A stretch of DNA of 64,000 nt from Hemerocallis citrina. Lineage: Eukaryota; Streptophyta; Magnoliopsida; Asparagales; Asphodelaceae. The stretch's first letter is position 1. Every line of letters begins with the position of its first letter. Positions 1 to 10,519 of this stretch are shown in pieces. The DNA is taken from assembly GCA_017893485.1 (NCBI GenBank), contig CM030366.1, forward strand, positions 46,188,283 through 46,252,282, in the 5' to 3' direction. Under the pieces are notes generated by a model, which was not told the DNA's origin, searched no databases, and saw only the letters and a program-made list of their open reading frames with translations. The position numbers and the translations under genes were made by a program.

Positions 1-207
1 AATATTCTTTGCGATCAGTTGTAATAAGTTATGTAATTTGTATTTCTTGTTCAAGGAAAAATTGATATTTGTAATTATTGATGTAATAATTCTAATGGCA
101 ATAAAAGTGTTTAAATTTCCGTGTTATTTATTGTGTTAAGATGCATTTGAAGGCAAAGATTCTGGTTGTGTCACGGATGTCCGATAATGGGGATCCGGGG
201 CGCTACA
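1..207 (+). mobile_element. 3' end of an LTR, family C
   Basis: This is the terminal part of a long LTR whose beginning lies off the left edge. It matches the last 200 bases of the complete LTR at 55136-59210 almost base for base, including the poly(A) signal AATAAA at 100-105 and the end GGGGCGCTACA. It interrupts an LTR of family A, which resumes at 208, so ATGGT (208-212) should be one copy of its target-site duplication. Confidence 0.85.
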
Positions 208-569
208 ATGGTGTTGGTGATATGCAATATTAGTGCTGGAGTTTTGTTTGCATTTATTATGATTTCTGTTGCTTATCTGAACAATTGTATTTGACACTTT
301 GATTTATTTGTATTTGGACAATGTGACCCAGGATATCGACTTATTTAGATCTTGATATATTTGAGATTAATATATTTTTGTTTCAAGTATTTCTGTTGGT
401 ATATTTGATTCGATTATGCACACTTGGTTGATTCTTTTGCTTCCGACTCTGATTATTTCTATGAGATGTCGTAAAGATTCTGAATAGATTATGGATGATG
501 AAAATCATTCGCTGAGCTTAGTCACGTATCCGTATTTCGTATTTCCTTTTTGGGAAGCGGGGCGTGACA
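208..569 (+). mobile_element. LTR fragment, family A (terminal 362 bases)
   Basis: This is the reverse complement of the first 350 bases of the minus-oriented LTR at 50461-54695 and ends in GGGGCGTGACA. Its outer part is cut off by the family C insertion on the left. Copia coding sequence begins immediately after 569, so this LTR (or the element it belonged to) inserted into the integrase region of that copia element. Confidence 0.85.
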
Positions 570-2165
570 CTCCTCAATAAATGGAATGGCAGAACATAAA
601 AATCAACATTTACTTAACACTGTTCGCTCTCTGATGTTTAAAATGAACGTCCCAAAATTTTATTGGAGTTTTGTTATTCTACTGCCTGTTTGCTTATCAA
701 CCATATGCCTACTCCTATTCTTCAAAATCAATTACATTTCAAACTGGTATTTCCATCTAAAGATCCATTTTCACTACCACCTTGTGTTTTTGGTTGCACG
801 AATTTTGTTCAAAATCTACACTAGGCACTGATAAACTTGAAATATGTGCTATTAAATGTGTGTTTTTTGGATATTTGTGTTTTTGGAAAGGTTATCTTTG
901 CTTTGGCCCTTTACGATAAAAAAATATTTACCTCAGCGGATGTTTCATTTTTTGAACACAAACATTTTTTTGAACAAACTTCTTCTAAAACTCCTGATTT
1001 ACCGAAGGCTGTTGTTGAGAGTCTTGATTTTCCACCACCTCCACCACCAACACCACCACCACTACCACCACTACCATCACCATCACCATCACCATCACCA
1101 CCGCCTCCGCCACTTTGGGGTTATGTAAGGAAACAAAAACCGCATTCAGACTCGACTATGCCAGATGTATCCTCTGTAGTTCAATCGGGGTCACCCACTT
1201 CTATCAGTAATATTCCTAACACAGATGATTTACCTATCAATCAACATAAGTCTCAATATTCTTATGCTCACTATGATTTTTCCAAGTTTGTTTCTTCTTC
1301 TAAACTGAACAGATCTTTTCGAGCATTTATCTCTTCCTTGGATTCCATCTTTATTCCTAAAAATGTTCAGAAAGGACTCTAGTACCTTGGTTGGACAACG
1401 GCCACGAAAGAGAAAATTCAAGCTCTTCAGCAGTTGGTGCGCGTTCCTGTAGGTGGTAAGCCAGTTGGTTGAAAGTGGGTATTCACAATTAAACGACTCA
1501 AAGCTCGTCTTATCGCTAAAAGATATACACAGAAATTTATGGTCGATTATGCAGACTTTTTCTCCAATTGTGAAACTCGACTCTGTTCGGGTTCTTAACT
1601 CTCTTGCATCAAATTGTTCATGGCTCTTCATCAGCTTGATGTCAATAATGCATTCCTGAATGGCGACTTGAAAGAGCTGGTGTATATGGAGCAGTATCCT
1701 GGTTTTGAGCGACATGGAAAGAATCTTATATGTTCGCTTAAAGGTTTTGTTATGGACTCAAACAGTCTCCTCGGATTTAGTTTTGAAAAGTTCTACAAAG
1801 CTATGTGCACTTATGGGTTTTTTAGAAGTAAGGCAGACCATTCTCTTTTCACAAAAAAAGGAAGTAAAGGCACTGTTATTCTGTTAAGTCTATTTTGGTG
1901 ATATCATTACCACAGACAGTGACTCGCAAGGTATTGCAGACATCAAGCAGTGACTAGTACAAACCTTTCAAACAAAGGATCTTGATCCAGCTCAATATTT
2001 TCTGGGCAATGAGGTTACACGCACAAAGAATGATATCTTTCTTTCTCAAAGAAAGCATGTCTTTGATATTCTTACTGAGATAGGAATGTTGGAATGTCGC
2101 CCCAGTAACACACCTATGGATCCCAATATTAAGTTGTCCTCCAATAATGCATTGTTCTCTGATTT
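570..2165 (+). pseudogene. Ty1/copia pol, integrase end to reverse transcriptase (decayed)
   Basis: The first bases encode the copia integrase signature around NGMAE and MNVPK.YW, followed by a linker with a long proline-rich stretch (about 1030-1115). Reverse transcriptase pieces follow: KWVFTIK near 1475, LDVNNAFLNGDL near 1635 and YMEQYPGF near 1685. Frameshifts are frequent; one base is missing at about 577 and the region of the catalytic YVDD motif (about 1890-1905) is damaged. The reading frame is cut at 2165 by a solo LTR and resumes at 5525. In an intact element this polyprotein would supply integrase and reverse transcriptase/RNase H for copying the element through RNA. The 5' part lies off the window or has been lost. 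No piece can give a working enzyme. Confidence 0.85.
1030..1115 (+). repeat. CCA/CAT-rich trinucleotide repeat in copia
   Basis: An interrupted CCACCA/CCATCA microsatellite encodes a run of prolines with Ser, Leu and Thr. It lies in the variable linker between integrase and reverse transcriptase. Confidence 0.85.
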
Positions 2166-2716
2166 TGTCACGCCCCGCTTCCCAAAAGAAATATGGAATA
2201 CGGTACATGACTAAGCCCAGCGAATGATTTTCACAATCCATAAACTGTACGGATCTACTTAATTGAGCCCAACAGTAAATATAGCAATATACTCAACCAC
2301 ACATATATGAACAATTATAAATCAATAGTATTTATTTGCAACAATAATAAATATCCCAAACAAATACAAGATCTGAATCAAAACAAAACTCTGGGACTAC
2401 AAGCCCAATACAAGTCTCAGTACAGTAACATGAATGAAATAGTTCTAAACAAAACATTAAGCAAGAATTTTCCAATGCACAACTCAAAACTTTTGCTCAT
2501 CAACTCAACTAGGCAAATGATCACCAAAACCTGCTCATATAACAATTACAAGAAAATAGGAAGACAGGAAGACATGATGCCCATTAGTTGCAAGTTTCGG
2601 GCCGCAAGTAGTACAAGCAGGAAAATGGAAAGGAAAAAATATGAAACAAAACATGAAGTGCTGACATGGAGAAAAGCAACAGTAGGTGACAGTCTACAGA
2701 TAACAGGAAATAGTAG

Positions 2717-2776
2717 GTAAACAGTAACGATAACAGTAACAGTAATAGTAAGGGACAACAGTAACAGTAACAGGAT
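2717..2776. repeat. CAGTAA-type low-complexity tract
   Basis: Imperfect repeats of CAGTAA/AACAGT. The same place in the LTR at 50461-54695 is filled by a different repeat (AAGTATC type), while the sequence just beyond it (TTACTATCTAGGTA...) is conserved. Confidence 0.8.
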
Positions 2777-3750
2777 GTGACAGTGAAACAATTATTCTTA
2801 TGTCTGATGTTCATTACTATCTAGGTAACACTTCATGTGTCCCAAATTTTATCACATGGTTGCTACGTTCAAACAGTTTTGTTTTTAGATTTCGTAGTAG
2901 AACCTATAGGGTCGTATATTCAGACAAACAATACTAGTAACAGTAATAGCAAACAGTAATGGTATCATGGATCATGCTCTCATGCATCTAGAGAAAAAAA
3001 ATAGTAGGTACCACAGTAAACAGTCGGGAGAAACAAGTCCCCTTCTGAATACACATTTCCATATTGTCCACTACTAGATCTTTCCCTTAAACCCCAACTT
3101 GATTATTTTTTATTATTACTAAATAGATGTGAACGAACACAAACAGGGCTAAAGACATGGAATGAACAAAGGACAAGTCTAAGATGAATAGGGAACAAAA
3201 CAGGTGACAAAAACAACCTATAACAGTTGAAACAACAAAACTTTCAGTTCTGGACAACAAGACACTACTGCACCAAATCTAAGATTCCCGTTGCTACAGA
3301 ACTGCAAATCTAGATCTGTCAGAAAATCTGGAAACTAGACTCTCTGTCGAATCCAGCGCATATATACAAGTCATACATCAGCCACAGTGACAAGGTCTAA
3401 AACAGCGTTTAATACAGAATTTGTGTTCAGCCAGAATATGCAAAATCTTATTTGTAAGCATGAAAAAGGTTTAAAAACATCATAATGGAATCTGAGAAAA
3501 ATCTGGTAGATTTCCTAGCATATCTAGTCTAAACATATAAAATATCATGAAATTATACTACAGATAGTATAATTAATATAATTAGGAAAACAGAATAGTG
3601 TAACAAAATTGTAATTCTAAAAGTTCAGACAAAACAGTACCAAAATATAGATAATTCACAAAATACAATTCGAAATCTAGATCCGTCAAAAGGGTATTAA
3701 AATAGACAACTCATGCTACAGTTCAAATTCACAAAGTTTTCATAAAAAAT

Positions 3751-3882
3751 GAATAGAATCAGGTTGAAAACATAATTCTTTACTGAACAGCATGCAGTTT
3801 GGAAATTGTGTGATATGAATAGAATCAGGTTGAAAAAATAATTTTTTACTGAACAACATGCAGTTTGGAAATTGTGTGAATG
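3751..3882. repeat. 66-base tandem duplication
   Basis: Two adjacent copies begin GAATAGAATCAGGTTGAAAA at 3751 and 3817 and differ at only a few positions. The repeat is internal to the solo LTR of family A. Confidence 0.85.
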
Positions 3883-5225
3883 GTTTCATAAGCATGGAAT
3901 GAGTTATAAATGTCATTAAATAATTCTACAAAAATTAGGGGTTGATCCCAGTCATAACTAAACATACATAGAAAAATATCAAGTCCAAATTCTATTTTTA
4001 TTATCAGTTTTAAATAATAAATCATACATAAATCATATAATTTAGAATCTGAAATTTACGATACAACTGCAGTAAAACAGCGATAACTCACATATCAAAA
4101 ATCGGAATTGAGATCCATCGAAAGTTCTAAAAACTAAAAAACAAAGCCTACAAATCATACTCACAAATTTATTTATTTTTACATTTCCCCGCGAGGATGA
4201 AATGAATGCCTTTAGAATGCCCGACCCACCAAGACTTATTGCCCTTACTCCATGTTAACAGGGTCGAAATTACTGCACTAAAATAGGGCAGCAGTAAAAC
4301 AAAACTTATTTCATGCATTTCATCAAATAATTTAATTACAATAGATTCAATCTAAGATGTCATACAAAGCATGGTATCTAGGTTACTCAAATCAACATGG
4401 AATGTGTATTAGCAGTCTATAATGAGATAGTATATCTAACAAAGCATCCATGTAACAATTATTTATAACATACGCTGTGTCACAAACAAGCATACAATCA
4501 AGATGTCCATCTAAACTAATTTATTTTTTCATGCAATGGGTGACAACTTATTGTGAAACAGTCATGATCAAGAATGATGGAACGGATCAAGTGACAAGAT
4601 ATGACTATCATCAAGAGAGTGGCAACAAACACATGCAAGACTACTTGTGGTATTTAACTTGTATGAAGAACAAATACATACAAGCTACTTGCCTGATAAC
4701 GATGACAAAGATGATGAAAGAATAACCGGAACGGATCCCGAACAACGAACACAACAACACGTGCACAAAAGACAGCACGTATGAGAACAAGAGTAGCCAA
4801 CACCTATACACGTGCACTGCATGTGTTCCCACAACACGGCGGCAGCGACAACAGTAGTGTGGCAACGGCGTGCTTCGACAGTGACGGCGACGAGGAGCAA
4901 CGATAGCATTGGTCAAGGGTAGCTCGACCACGATAGCAACGGGGGATGGATCGGTCTTGTTGGTGAGCGGTGCTAGAGTGGTGGCGCTCGGACGAGACAG
5001 GTGATCGGGATGAAGGTGGTTCGGTGCTCGAGCGGGACAGCGACGGCATAGGGTGATGGGGCACCGGCGAGGACGGGGTCAAGACGACGATGGCGGGGGA
5101 TGCTGGGCGCGACGGGGATGGCTGCAGACAGGAGAGAGAGAGAGAGATCAGGATAGGGGGTGACGGCTGTTAGGAGGGAGAGATTAGGGTTTAGATAAAT
5201 AGAGTTAGGGTGTGATTAGTAGGAG

Positions 5226-5232
5226 TATATAG
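5226..5232 (-). promoter_or_regulatory. Putative LTR TATA box
   Basis: A TATATA stretch read on the minus strand, about 290 bases inside the 5' end of this minus-oriented LTR. It lies just upstream of the GC-rich, GA-repeat-bearing segment, at a place comparable to TATA-like sequences in the other family A LTRs. Confidence 0.4.
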
Positions 5233-5524
5233 AGTCAGAGCAGGTTTGGGTTACTGAGTAGTATCCAATAGAAAGAAAAAGAGTCAAATATTAAATAAAT
5301 AGGCCAAGAATTAGGTTTAGACAAAACACAAGGGAAAGAACAATTATTTAGATCAATCAAATTGAGAATTAAAGGCTGAATCAAAGCAAAATGAATTATA
5401 AAGAGAGAAAGAACAACACACGATTCAAAAGGGATGAAAATAAATACAATCATAAATAAAATAAAATAACCATGAATTTAATTAAATACAAACAAAAATA
5501 CAATAATGAGTCACAGGGGTTATA

Positions 5525-6208
5525 GATCCAGGACGATATCGCGGGCTGATTGGGAAACTCATATATCTCTCAGTGACTATGCCAGATATTGTCTTTGCAG
5601 TTGGTCGAGCTAGCCAGTTTATGCATGCACCGACCATCACTCATTGGAAAGAAGTGGCTCACATTCTTCGCTATCTTAAGAAAGCCCCAATGTAAGGATT
5701 TCTCTTCAAGCCTGGTAATTCTCATTCTTCACAAGGTTATTATGATGCCGACTGAGCAGAATTGGTTGATGATAGATGCTCAACTAGTGGATACTATGTA
5801 TTCTTTAAAGGAAATCTCATATCTTGGAAAAGTAAGAAACAACCTGTTATAGCCAAATCAAGTTCAAGGTCTGAATACCGAGCCATTGAACATTTGGTCT
5901 CTGAAGTTTTATGGTTCAAAAATCTTCTTCAAGACATGGCAATCCAATTGTTATCTCCAGTTTCTCTCTATCGTGACAACAAGACTGTTATGCATATTTA
6001 TGAAAATTCGGTGTTTCATGAGCGCACAAAACATATCAAAGTTTATTGTCACTTCGTTCGATATGTGTGGGAGAAGAAGGTGATTTCATTCTCATATGTT
6101 TGGTCCGGTGAACAACTTACCGATATCCTAATTAAAACACTATCTCCAAAGGTTTTTCAAACTTTCTTGAGCAAGTTTGGCATCGATAATAACTATGCAC
6201 TAACTTGA
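5525..6208 (+). pseudogene. Ty1/copia pol, end of RT and RNase H (decayed)
   Basis: This continues the copia frame after the solo LTR. It begins in the conserved stretch around GRYRGLIGKLIYL (in two frames), then TMPDIVFAVGRASQF, and goes on to RNase H from about 5740: WMVDDRCSTSGY, SWKSKKQPVIAKSSSRSEYR, and LYRDNKTVMHI near 5970. The C-terminal HIKVYCHFVRY and LTDILIKTL motifs are typical of copia RNase H. The last 148 codons (5762-6208) are open, ending at TGA 6206-6208. Several frameshifts lie between 5590 and 5760. Confidence 0.9.
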
Positions 6209-6215
6209 GGGAAAG
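6203..6215 (+). other. Polypurine tract of copia
   Basis: ACTTGAGGGAAAG directly precedes the 3' LTR, as expected for the plus-strand primer of reverse transcription. Confidence 0.75.
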
Positions 6216-6358
6216 TGTTGAAGTAGTCTTAGTTTAGTCCCACATCGAAATTAGATTTAAATTACTCTTTATACTTTTCTATATATATATAAGACAATGT
6301 ATTCAGTTATTAACATCAAATAAAGTATTCTTTTCTTCCTCAATACTATACATCAACA
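6216..6358 (+). repeat. Copia 3' LTR (143 bases)
   Basis: A short LTR that starts TGTTGAAGTAG and ends CATCAACA, giving a TGTTGA/TCAACA inverted terminal repeat. It carries TATATATATA near 6280 and a possible poly(A) signal (AATAAAG) near 6319. The matching 5' LTR is not in the window. Confidence 0.85.
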
Positions 6359-7370
6359 GAGCAAACCTAGCCCATGGTTTGGCCCATAGTTAGCTTAAAA
6401 CAGAAAAGGAGCTTGGTTTTTTTTGCCGACATCTCCCTTCTCTCTCGTTAGACATAGAAAAAAGAAGTCATATGCCCTTTAAGACCACATGATTATCATA
6501 TAAAAAAAAGCTAAGGACGTAGTTGAATCACCTCAAAATTCTTTCCCCTACATCACACCCCTAAATTTTGAGACCATGCAGATGACACAACTCTTAAGGA
6601 GATCCAATGACCCATGCTTAAGAAACTCGGAATGATTACTGGATTGATTTTTGAAAAAAGTAAAATTATTTCTATTTTTTATTATTTTATATTCTCAATT
6701 ATATGAAGAAATGATGTATATTCCCTCTTCTTTTCACTTTATACATAGATGCACAATTATCTAGACTCTTAAAAATATATATAAATAGCAAATATGATAC
6801 GTAGGTTCTTTTTTTTATTGATATAAAGGCATGATAATCAGATATAAATGCAATCAATTTAGTAAAACTGAAAGATAAATATTGAAAATACGCACTTCAA
6901 ATATATGCACTAGAAGTCGAATCAAATTTAAAATTAACTACAATTAGTAATAAATTTACCATCTAACAACATATAAACATATCTAGTAGCAATACTCCCT
7001 TTGCATCTAAATTTTATCGCTTCAATTCCCATTGTGATCAATTTTTCTTTCTCAAAGAAAAAGGAATCACTTCAAATATATGTAATAGGAGTTGAATCAA
7101 TTTTTTTAAATTAAATTAGAATAGGTAATAAAATTACCATATACAACATATAAACATATATAGTAGAAATACAACTTTTGTCGCTTGATATCCCATTGTG
7201 GTAACTTTTTCTTTCTCAAAAACATTTGTTGGCCAGCCAAAAAATTAGAGAAGAGAGGAAGTTGGACCTAGTCAAAACGCATCAACCAAGTAGGATGAGT
7301 GGGTGGTTATATTAATATCATGGGTAGTTTGTTTTTTTTTTTGAAATAAAACCACTCCCTCCCTCTCTTT
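6359..7370. other. Gene-free AT-rich segment with a tandem duplication
   Basis: No coding region is recognisable. A roughly 175-base unit beginning CTTCAAATATATG occurs at 6895 and again at 7070, moderately diverged, ending near 7225. The origin of the remainder is unknown. Confidence 0.6.
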
Positions 7371-7387
7371 ATATAGACTAGTATTAT

Positions 7388-7536
7388 ACACGTGCATTGC
7401 ACGTGGAAAAAATGGGGAGGGAAATGAAAAGGACACACACAAAAAAATCTAGTATTATACATGTGCGTTGCACGTGGGAAAATGGGGAGAGGAATGAAAA
7501 GGACAAAAAAAAATACCAAAACGTGCGCTGCACGTG
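7388..7536. repeat. Three ACGTGCATTGCACGT-like palindromes
   Basis: Near-perfect palindromes with ACGTG arms lie at 7388-7406, 7459-7477 and 7520-7536, each followed by a similar GGAAAATGGGGAG...AAAAGGACA segment. The unit is thus a decayed tandem repeat of about 65-70 bases. Related motifs occur at 32080-32102, 13540-13562 and 49188-49202, near the starts of other LTRs. Confidence 0.7.
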
Positions 7537-8300
7537 TTGACAAAATGACACAATGACAAATGACACTGAGCCCTTCTCCCATTATAATATTAGAGATATA
7601 TTCCATCGCCCCACTTTCATCTTTTCTCTTCTCCTTCTTTTCATTTCCCGAAACTAAAAACTCTCCCGCCTTTCACCTCCCTCTCTCTATATCTATATAT
7701 ATGTATGTATATATATGTAACTATGTATGTATATCTACATGCTTACTCGACCTACGTCATCTCGAGTTTTGGAGCGTTTTCGTTGGAATCTAGAAGTAAT
7801 CAATTTCGGAAAGGATTGGGTGGGTGTTCTCCAACTTGCTAAATTTTGTGTAGAAGTATTCATGTTTAAATTATGTGTAGAATGAGGTTAGATTATATGT
7901 GTGTGAAATATATATGTGTGGGTGCTTCCTAAATTTTCTATAGTTTGTTTGAGTAAAATTTTACTAATGTTGTGTAATGAAAATTATTTTATGCGTAAAT
8001 GTAATTATTTTTAAATTTGCAAATTATTTCTCCACTAGAATTGTATGCATGCTAAACAAATTCAAGTATAATGATTAAATTGATGTCTCATATATATAAG
8101 TATATTTTTGGTTATTATAAACATTAAATTTTCATGCTAGTAAATCTTGTTAAGTGAATTTTACTGTAGAACTCAGAATTTACAACTTAAGAGTTGATAT
8201 TGTGCTTCGGTTTAATGTAAAGAAAATGTATTATAGCTCAATAATCGATATACTAATTTCTGAAAAGACTTCTACACAAACAGAGACTAGGAAACCTGGT

Positions 8301-8530
8301 TTGCAGATGTGGTTAGGGCTCTGTGTTCTGTGTAGGTCGCGGGTTCGAACTAGGGGGTAGGTTCACTTTGGGTTTTTCTTTTAATTTATCTTGAGTTAGA
8401 AATGGGGTCTTTGAATTTAAATTGAATTGATAAAATTGATGACAAAGAAAAAGATTTGGGGTTATGGTTGTAGCACGTGGGTTTAGGCGATGTGCTTTGT
8501 TACAGGCTGTGGGTTCGAGTCTAGGTGTGG
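8301..8530 (+). other. Two tRNA-like (pol III box) stretches
   Basis: Both contain a B-box-like GGTTCGAR (near 8342 and 8512). The second has an A-box-like TAGCACGTGGG upstream, about 35 bases before the B box. They cannot fold as complete tRNAs. They resemble tRNA-derived SINE heads and have counterparts in the LTR at 31713-34996. Confidence 0.4.
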
Positions 8531-8571
8531 TCAGATAAATTTTCTACCAATGGTGGATTCCTAACCTGCAG

Positions 8572-8732
8572 GGGCATCATAAGAAGAACCAGCAGAGGAG
8601 CGTTTCACCAAACTGGGCAAATACACCAAGTGGGGAGATAACATTTACAGTCAGCGCTGTGACAGGCTGGAAATGAAGCTCGACGTGCTACAAGAGGAGC
8701 TCCGGGAGATCAAGAGGAGCCACAAAGATTGA
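8572..8732 (+). other. Unidentified exon-like ORF, 49 codons
   Basis: After a splice-acceptor-like CTAACCTGCAG (8561-8571), a frame open from 8583 to TGA 8730-8732 encodes a charged, helix-prone peptide with WGDNIYSQRCDRLEMK and LQEELREIKRS. Its composition is unlike the AT-rich surroundings and suggests a coiled-coil segment of a real protein. It may be the last exon of a captured or host gene fragment, or part of the leader of the following element. I do not recognise the family. Confidence 0.35.
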
Positions 8733-8916
8733 TTATTAGCGTGATTGTATTATTTGAGTTTTCAGAATTTTAAATAAAAATGTTTAGTATTTATTTTTCA
8801 AGAAATGTATGAACTACTCTGACAAATAAATTTATTTATTAATATTTTGGTACATGAATTTTGGGTAATGTTTTGGAATCTGAGCTATTGATGTGAATTC
8901 TTATGATTTTATTCTC

Positions 8917-8940
8917 CTAACCAAACTATGTGTTTTGTAG
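8917..8940 (+). promoter_or_regulatory. Splice-acceptor-like site before gag of gypsy-1
   Basis: CTCCTAACCAAAC contains the plant branch-site consensus CTAAC. It is followed by GTGTTTTGTAG ending at 8940, ten bases before the gag ATG at 8951. I could not identify a donor with confidence. The Tekay-like element has a similar acceptor directly before its gag ATG. Confidence 0.45.
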
Positions 8941-8950
8941 ACTAAGAACA

Positions 8951-10006
8951 ATGGCAGGACCTCGAACCAGGAGCAATGGTGATGGAGTAGAAAACTCCAA
9001 TAGGGGTAGGCTTGACTTGGAAGCTGAGATTGGGAGAGTTTATTAGACTCTCAATGCTTTCATGACGGTTGGAATGGGTCAGAAACCTATACTGGGACCT
9101 GCAAATCAGAATGTGGATCCCATCAGGCCGGTGGAGTCATTCAAGAGAATGAAGCCGCCTGTGTTTGAAGAGCAGGCCGACCCTAATGAGGCCAAAAACT
9201 AGATTAGACAGGTTGAGGCTATCTTTGAAGTGCTGGAGACTCCAACGGCTAGCACGGTGAAGTTGGCCACGATGCAGTTGGAGAAGGATGCCGGTGTCTG
9301 GTGGAAGTCCGTAAGGAGAACTTTCGGTGACGAACCGATTACCTAGGTTTCGTTCCTAGAGGAGTTCAGGGACCATTACTTCCCCATGGATATCTAGGAG
9401 GAGAAAGTAATGGAGTTTTTGAGCCTACAGCAGGGTAACTTGTCAGTGAGAGAGTATGAGACAAGGTTCACTCAGTTGTCGAGGTATGCTCCTGAGCTTA
9501 CTGCAGATGAAGCTAAGAAGGCGAGGAAGTTCGAGCAGGGCTTAAGGCCAAACCTGAGGTCTCGGATGATTTCGTTGGGAATCCTAAGATTTGACAAGCT
9601 TGTCAGAAGACCAGCAATGCCAGATGCAGATATGAAGCAGTTCCAGTCGAAGAAGGAAACCTGGAGTAAGAACAAGAGGCCGGCGGTGATGACTCACAGC
9701 AGGGGCAAGTTTTTGGAGAAGAGTGGTAGGATCAGTGAGCCCGGCAGAGGTGCGACACGAGTTCAAAGAGTGACTTGCTACAATTGTGGAGAGACAGGCC
9801 ACTTTAGAACCTCATGTCCTAAGTTAGAAAGGAACCAGACTTGTTTCCAGTATGGAAAGGAAGGACATATCAGCCCTGATTGTCCGCAACTGAAGCAGGG
9901 TGGCGCAAGTGGTGGCAAGCAGCAAAGGCAGGGGCGAGTATTCGCGTTGACAGAGGAGGATGCTGACAACTATGCAGACGTGATTACAGATATGCAAGAG
10001 TTTTAG
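8951..10006 (+). pseudogene. gag: gag of gypsy-1 (Ty3/gypsy chromovirus), with stops
   Basis: Gag is the structural protein that packages the element RNA into virus-like particles in the cytoplasm. The frame from ATG 8951 holds the retrotransposon gag domain (WWKSV near codon 118, then LSLQQGNLSVREYETRF and RYAPELTADE). It ends with two zinc knuckles: CYNCGETGHFRTSC (near 9776) is intact, while the second, starting CFQYGKEGH, has lost its second cysteine to tyrosine. Four in-frame TAG stops at 9044, 9200, 9344 and 9395 lie where glutamine or tryptophan is expected. The frame ends at TAG 10004-10006, which lies inside the putative intron 9990-10088. The start is chosen because it directly follows an acceptor-like AG. 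Confidence 0.9.
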
Positions 10007-10088
10007 ATTTTTGGCTGAAGTGTATTGAACAAAAACTTTGGATGAGAATGATAATGAGTATTGAATATTATGATTTCTCATGTAACAG
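9990..10088 (+). other. Putative intron between gag and protease (gypsy-1)
   Basis: A 99-base AT-rich stretch runs from ATATGCAAG (probably GTATGCAAG before a G-to-A change) to CATGTAACAG. Joining 9989 to 10089 puts gag in frame with protease: ADVIT then G then CVLLNG, the normal linker of this family. The junction falls after the first base of a glycine codon (phase 1). With the intron retained, translation stops at 10004. The Tekay-like element has an intron at the same place and phase (31543-31688). The mutated donor means this copy would no longer splice normally. Confidence 0.6.
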
Positions 10089-10515
10089 GATGTGTTTTGT
10101 TGAATGGAATAAAAGCTAAATTTTTGTTTGATACTGTGTCTTCGCATACTTTTGTGTCACCCAAATTTGCTAAGGTGTTAGGTGTTGAATCTAAGATGTT
10201 TCCAGGCAGGATTTTGTCAGTAGAAACTCCGTCAGGAGAGGAGTTAATTGCTGATCGGTATTACGTAGGGTGTGATATTGAGATCGGAGGAAGGCTTTTT
10301 GTGGGAATCGATTGGATGGCAATCCATGATGCTACAATTAAGTGCAAGCATAAGGAGGTGGTGGTGAAAGCACTAGGAGAACCTGCGGTGACTTTTCAAG
10401 GGAAGAGAGGGAGAACGAGGGTGGTCGTGGCACTATCGGAGATGGGATTTCCAGAGAAAGTCAGGGCAATTTTTGTAGTTCGAGATTTTCCAACTGTGTT
10501 CTTGGATGAGCTACA
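10089..10515 (+). pseudogene. Aspartic protease of gypsy-1 (inactive site)
   Basis: A retroviral-type aspartic protease cuts the Gag-Pol polyprotein. Here the flap and core motifs are visible (CVLLNG, HTFVS, VGIDWM), but the active triad reads DTV at 10130-10138 instead of DTG. About ten residues appear to be missing just before VGIDWM compared with the family. A one-base shift near 10520 separates it from the following reverse transcriptase frame. Confidence 0.8.
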
Positions 10516-10519
10516 TGAT

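Larger units (their letters stand above)
2166..5524 (-). mobile_element. Solo LTR, family A, inside copia
   Basis: The plus strand starts TGTCACGCCCCGCTTCCC and ends GGGGTTATA (CA changed to TA). Flanks are GATTT (2161-2165) and GATCC (5525-5529), a target duplication with two C-to-T changes; the copia frame continues correctly across it. The 3359 bases contain no internal domain, PBS or second LTR, so this is a solo LTR, probably left by recombination between two LTRs. Orientation is minus, judged from the coding Tekay-like element that carries the same LTR family at 20047-38505. It has no gene. Contents include a CAGTAA-rich tract, a 66-base tandem duplication, a GC-rich segment (about 4840-5160) and a TATA-like box on the minus strand. 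Confidence 0.9.
7370..8570 (+). mobile_element. Probable 5' part of an LTR related to family E
   Basis: The order of landmarks matches the complete LTR at 31713-34996: ACGTGCATTGCACGT palindromes, a CT-rich leader, a donor-like GTGGGTGTTC (near 7826) and then two tRNA-like stretches with GGTTCGA. The second of these ends with a closely similar GTCAGATAA/GCCAGATAA tail in both. The start of the LTR is not clear. It may be the left half of the LTR whose right end is 38878-39382, with gypsy-1 between them, but no matching target duplication could be found. Confidence 0.45.

Noticed and set aside
7388..7536. Helitron terminal motif (GTGCATTGCAC palindromes)
   Set aside because: Plant Helitrons often carry similar palindromes, but no 5' TC or 3' CTAG-plus-hairpin end could be paired, and the motif order matches LTR-E.
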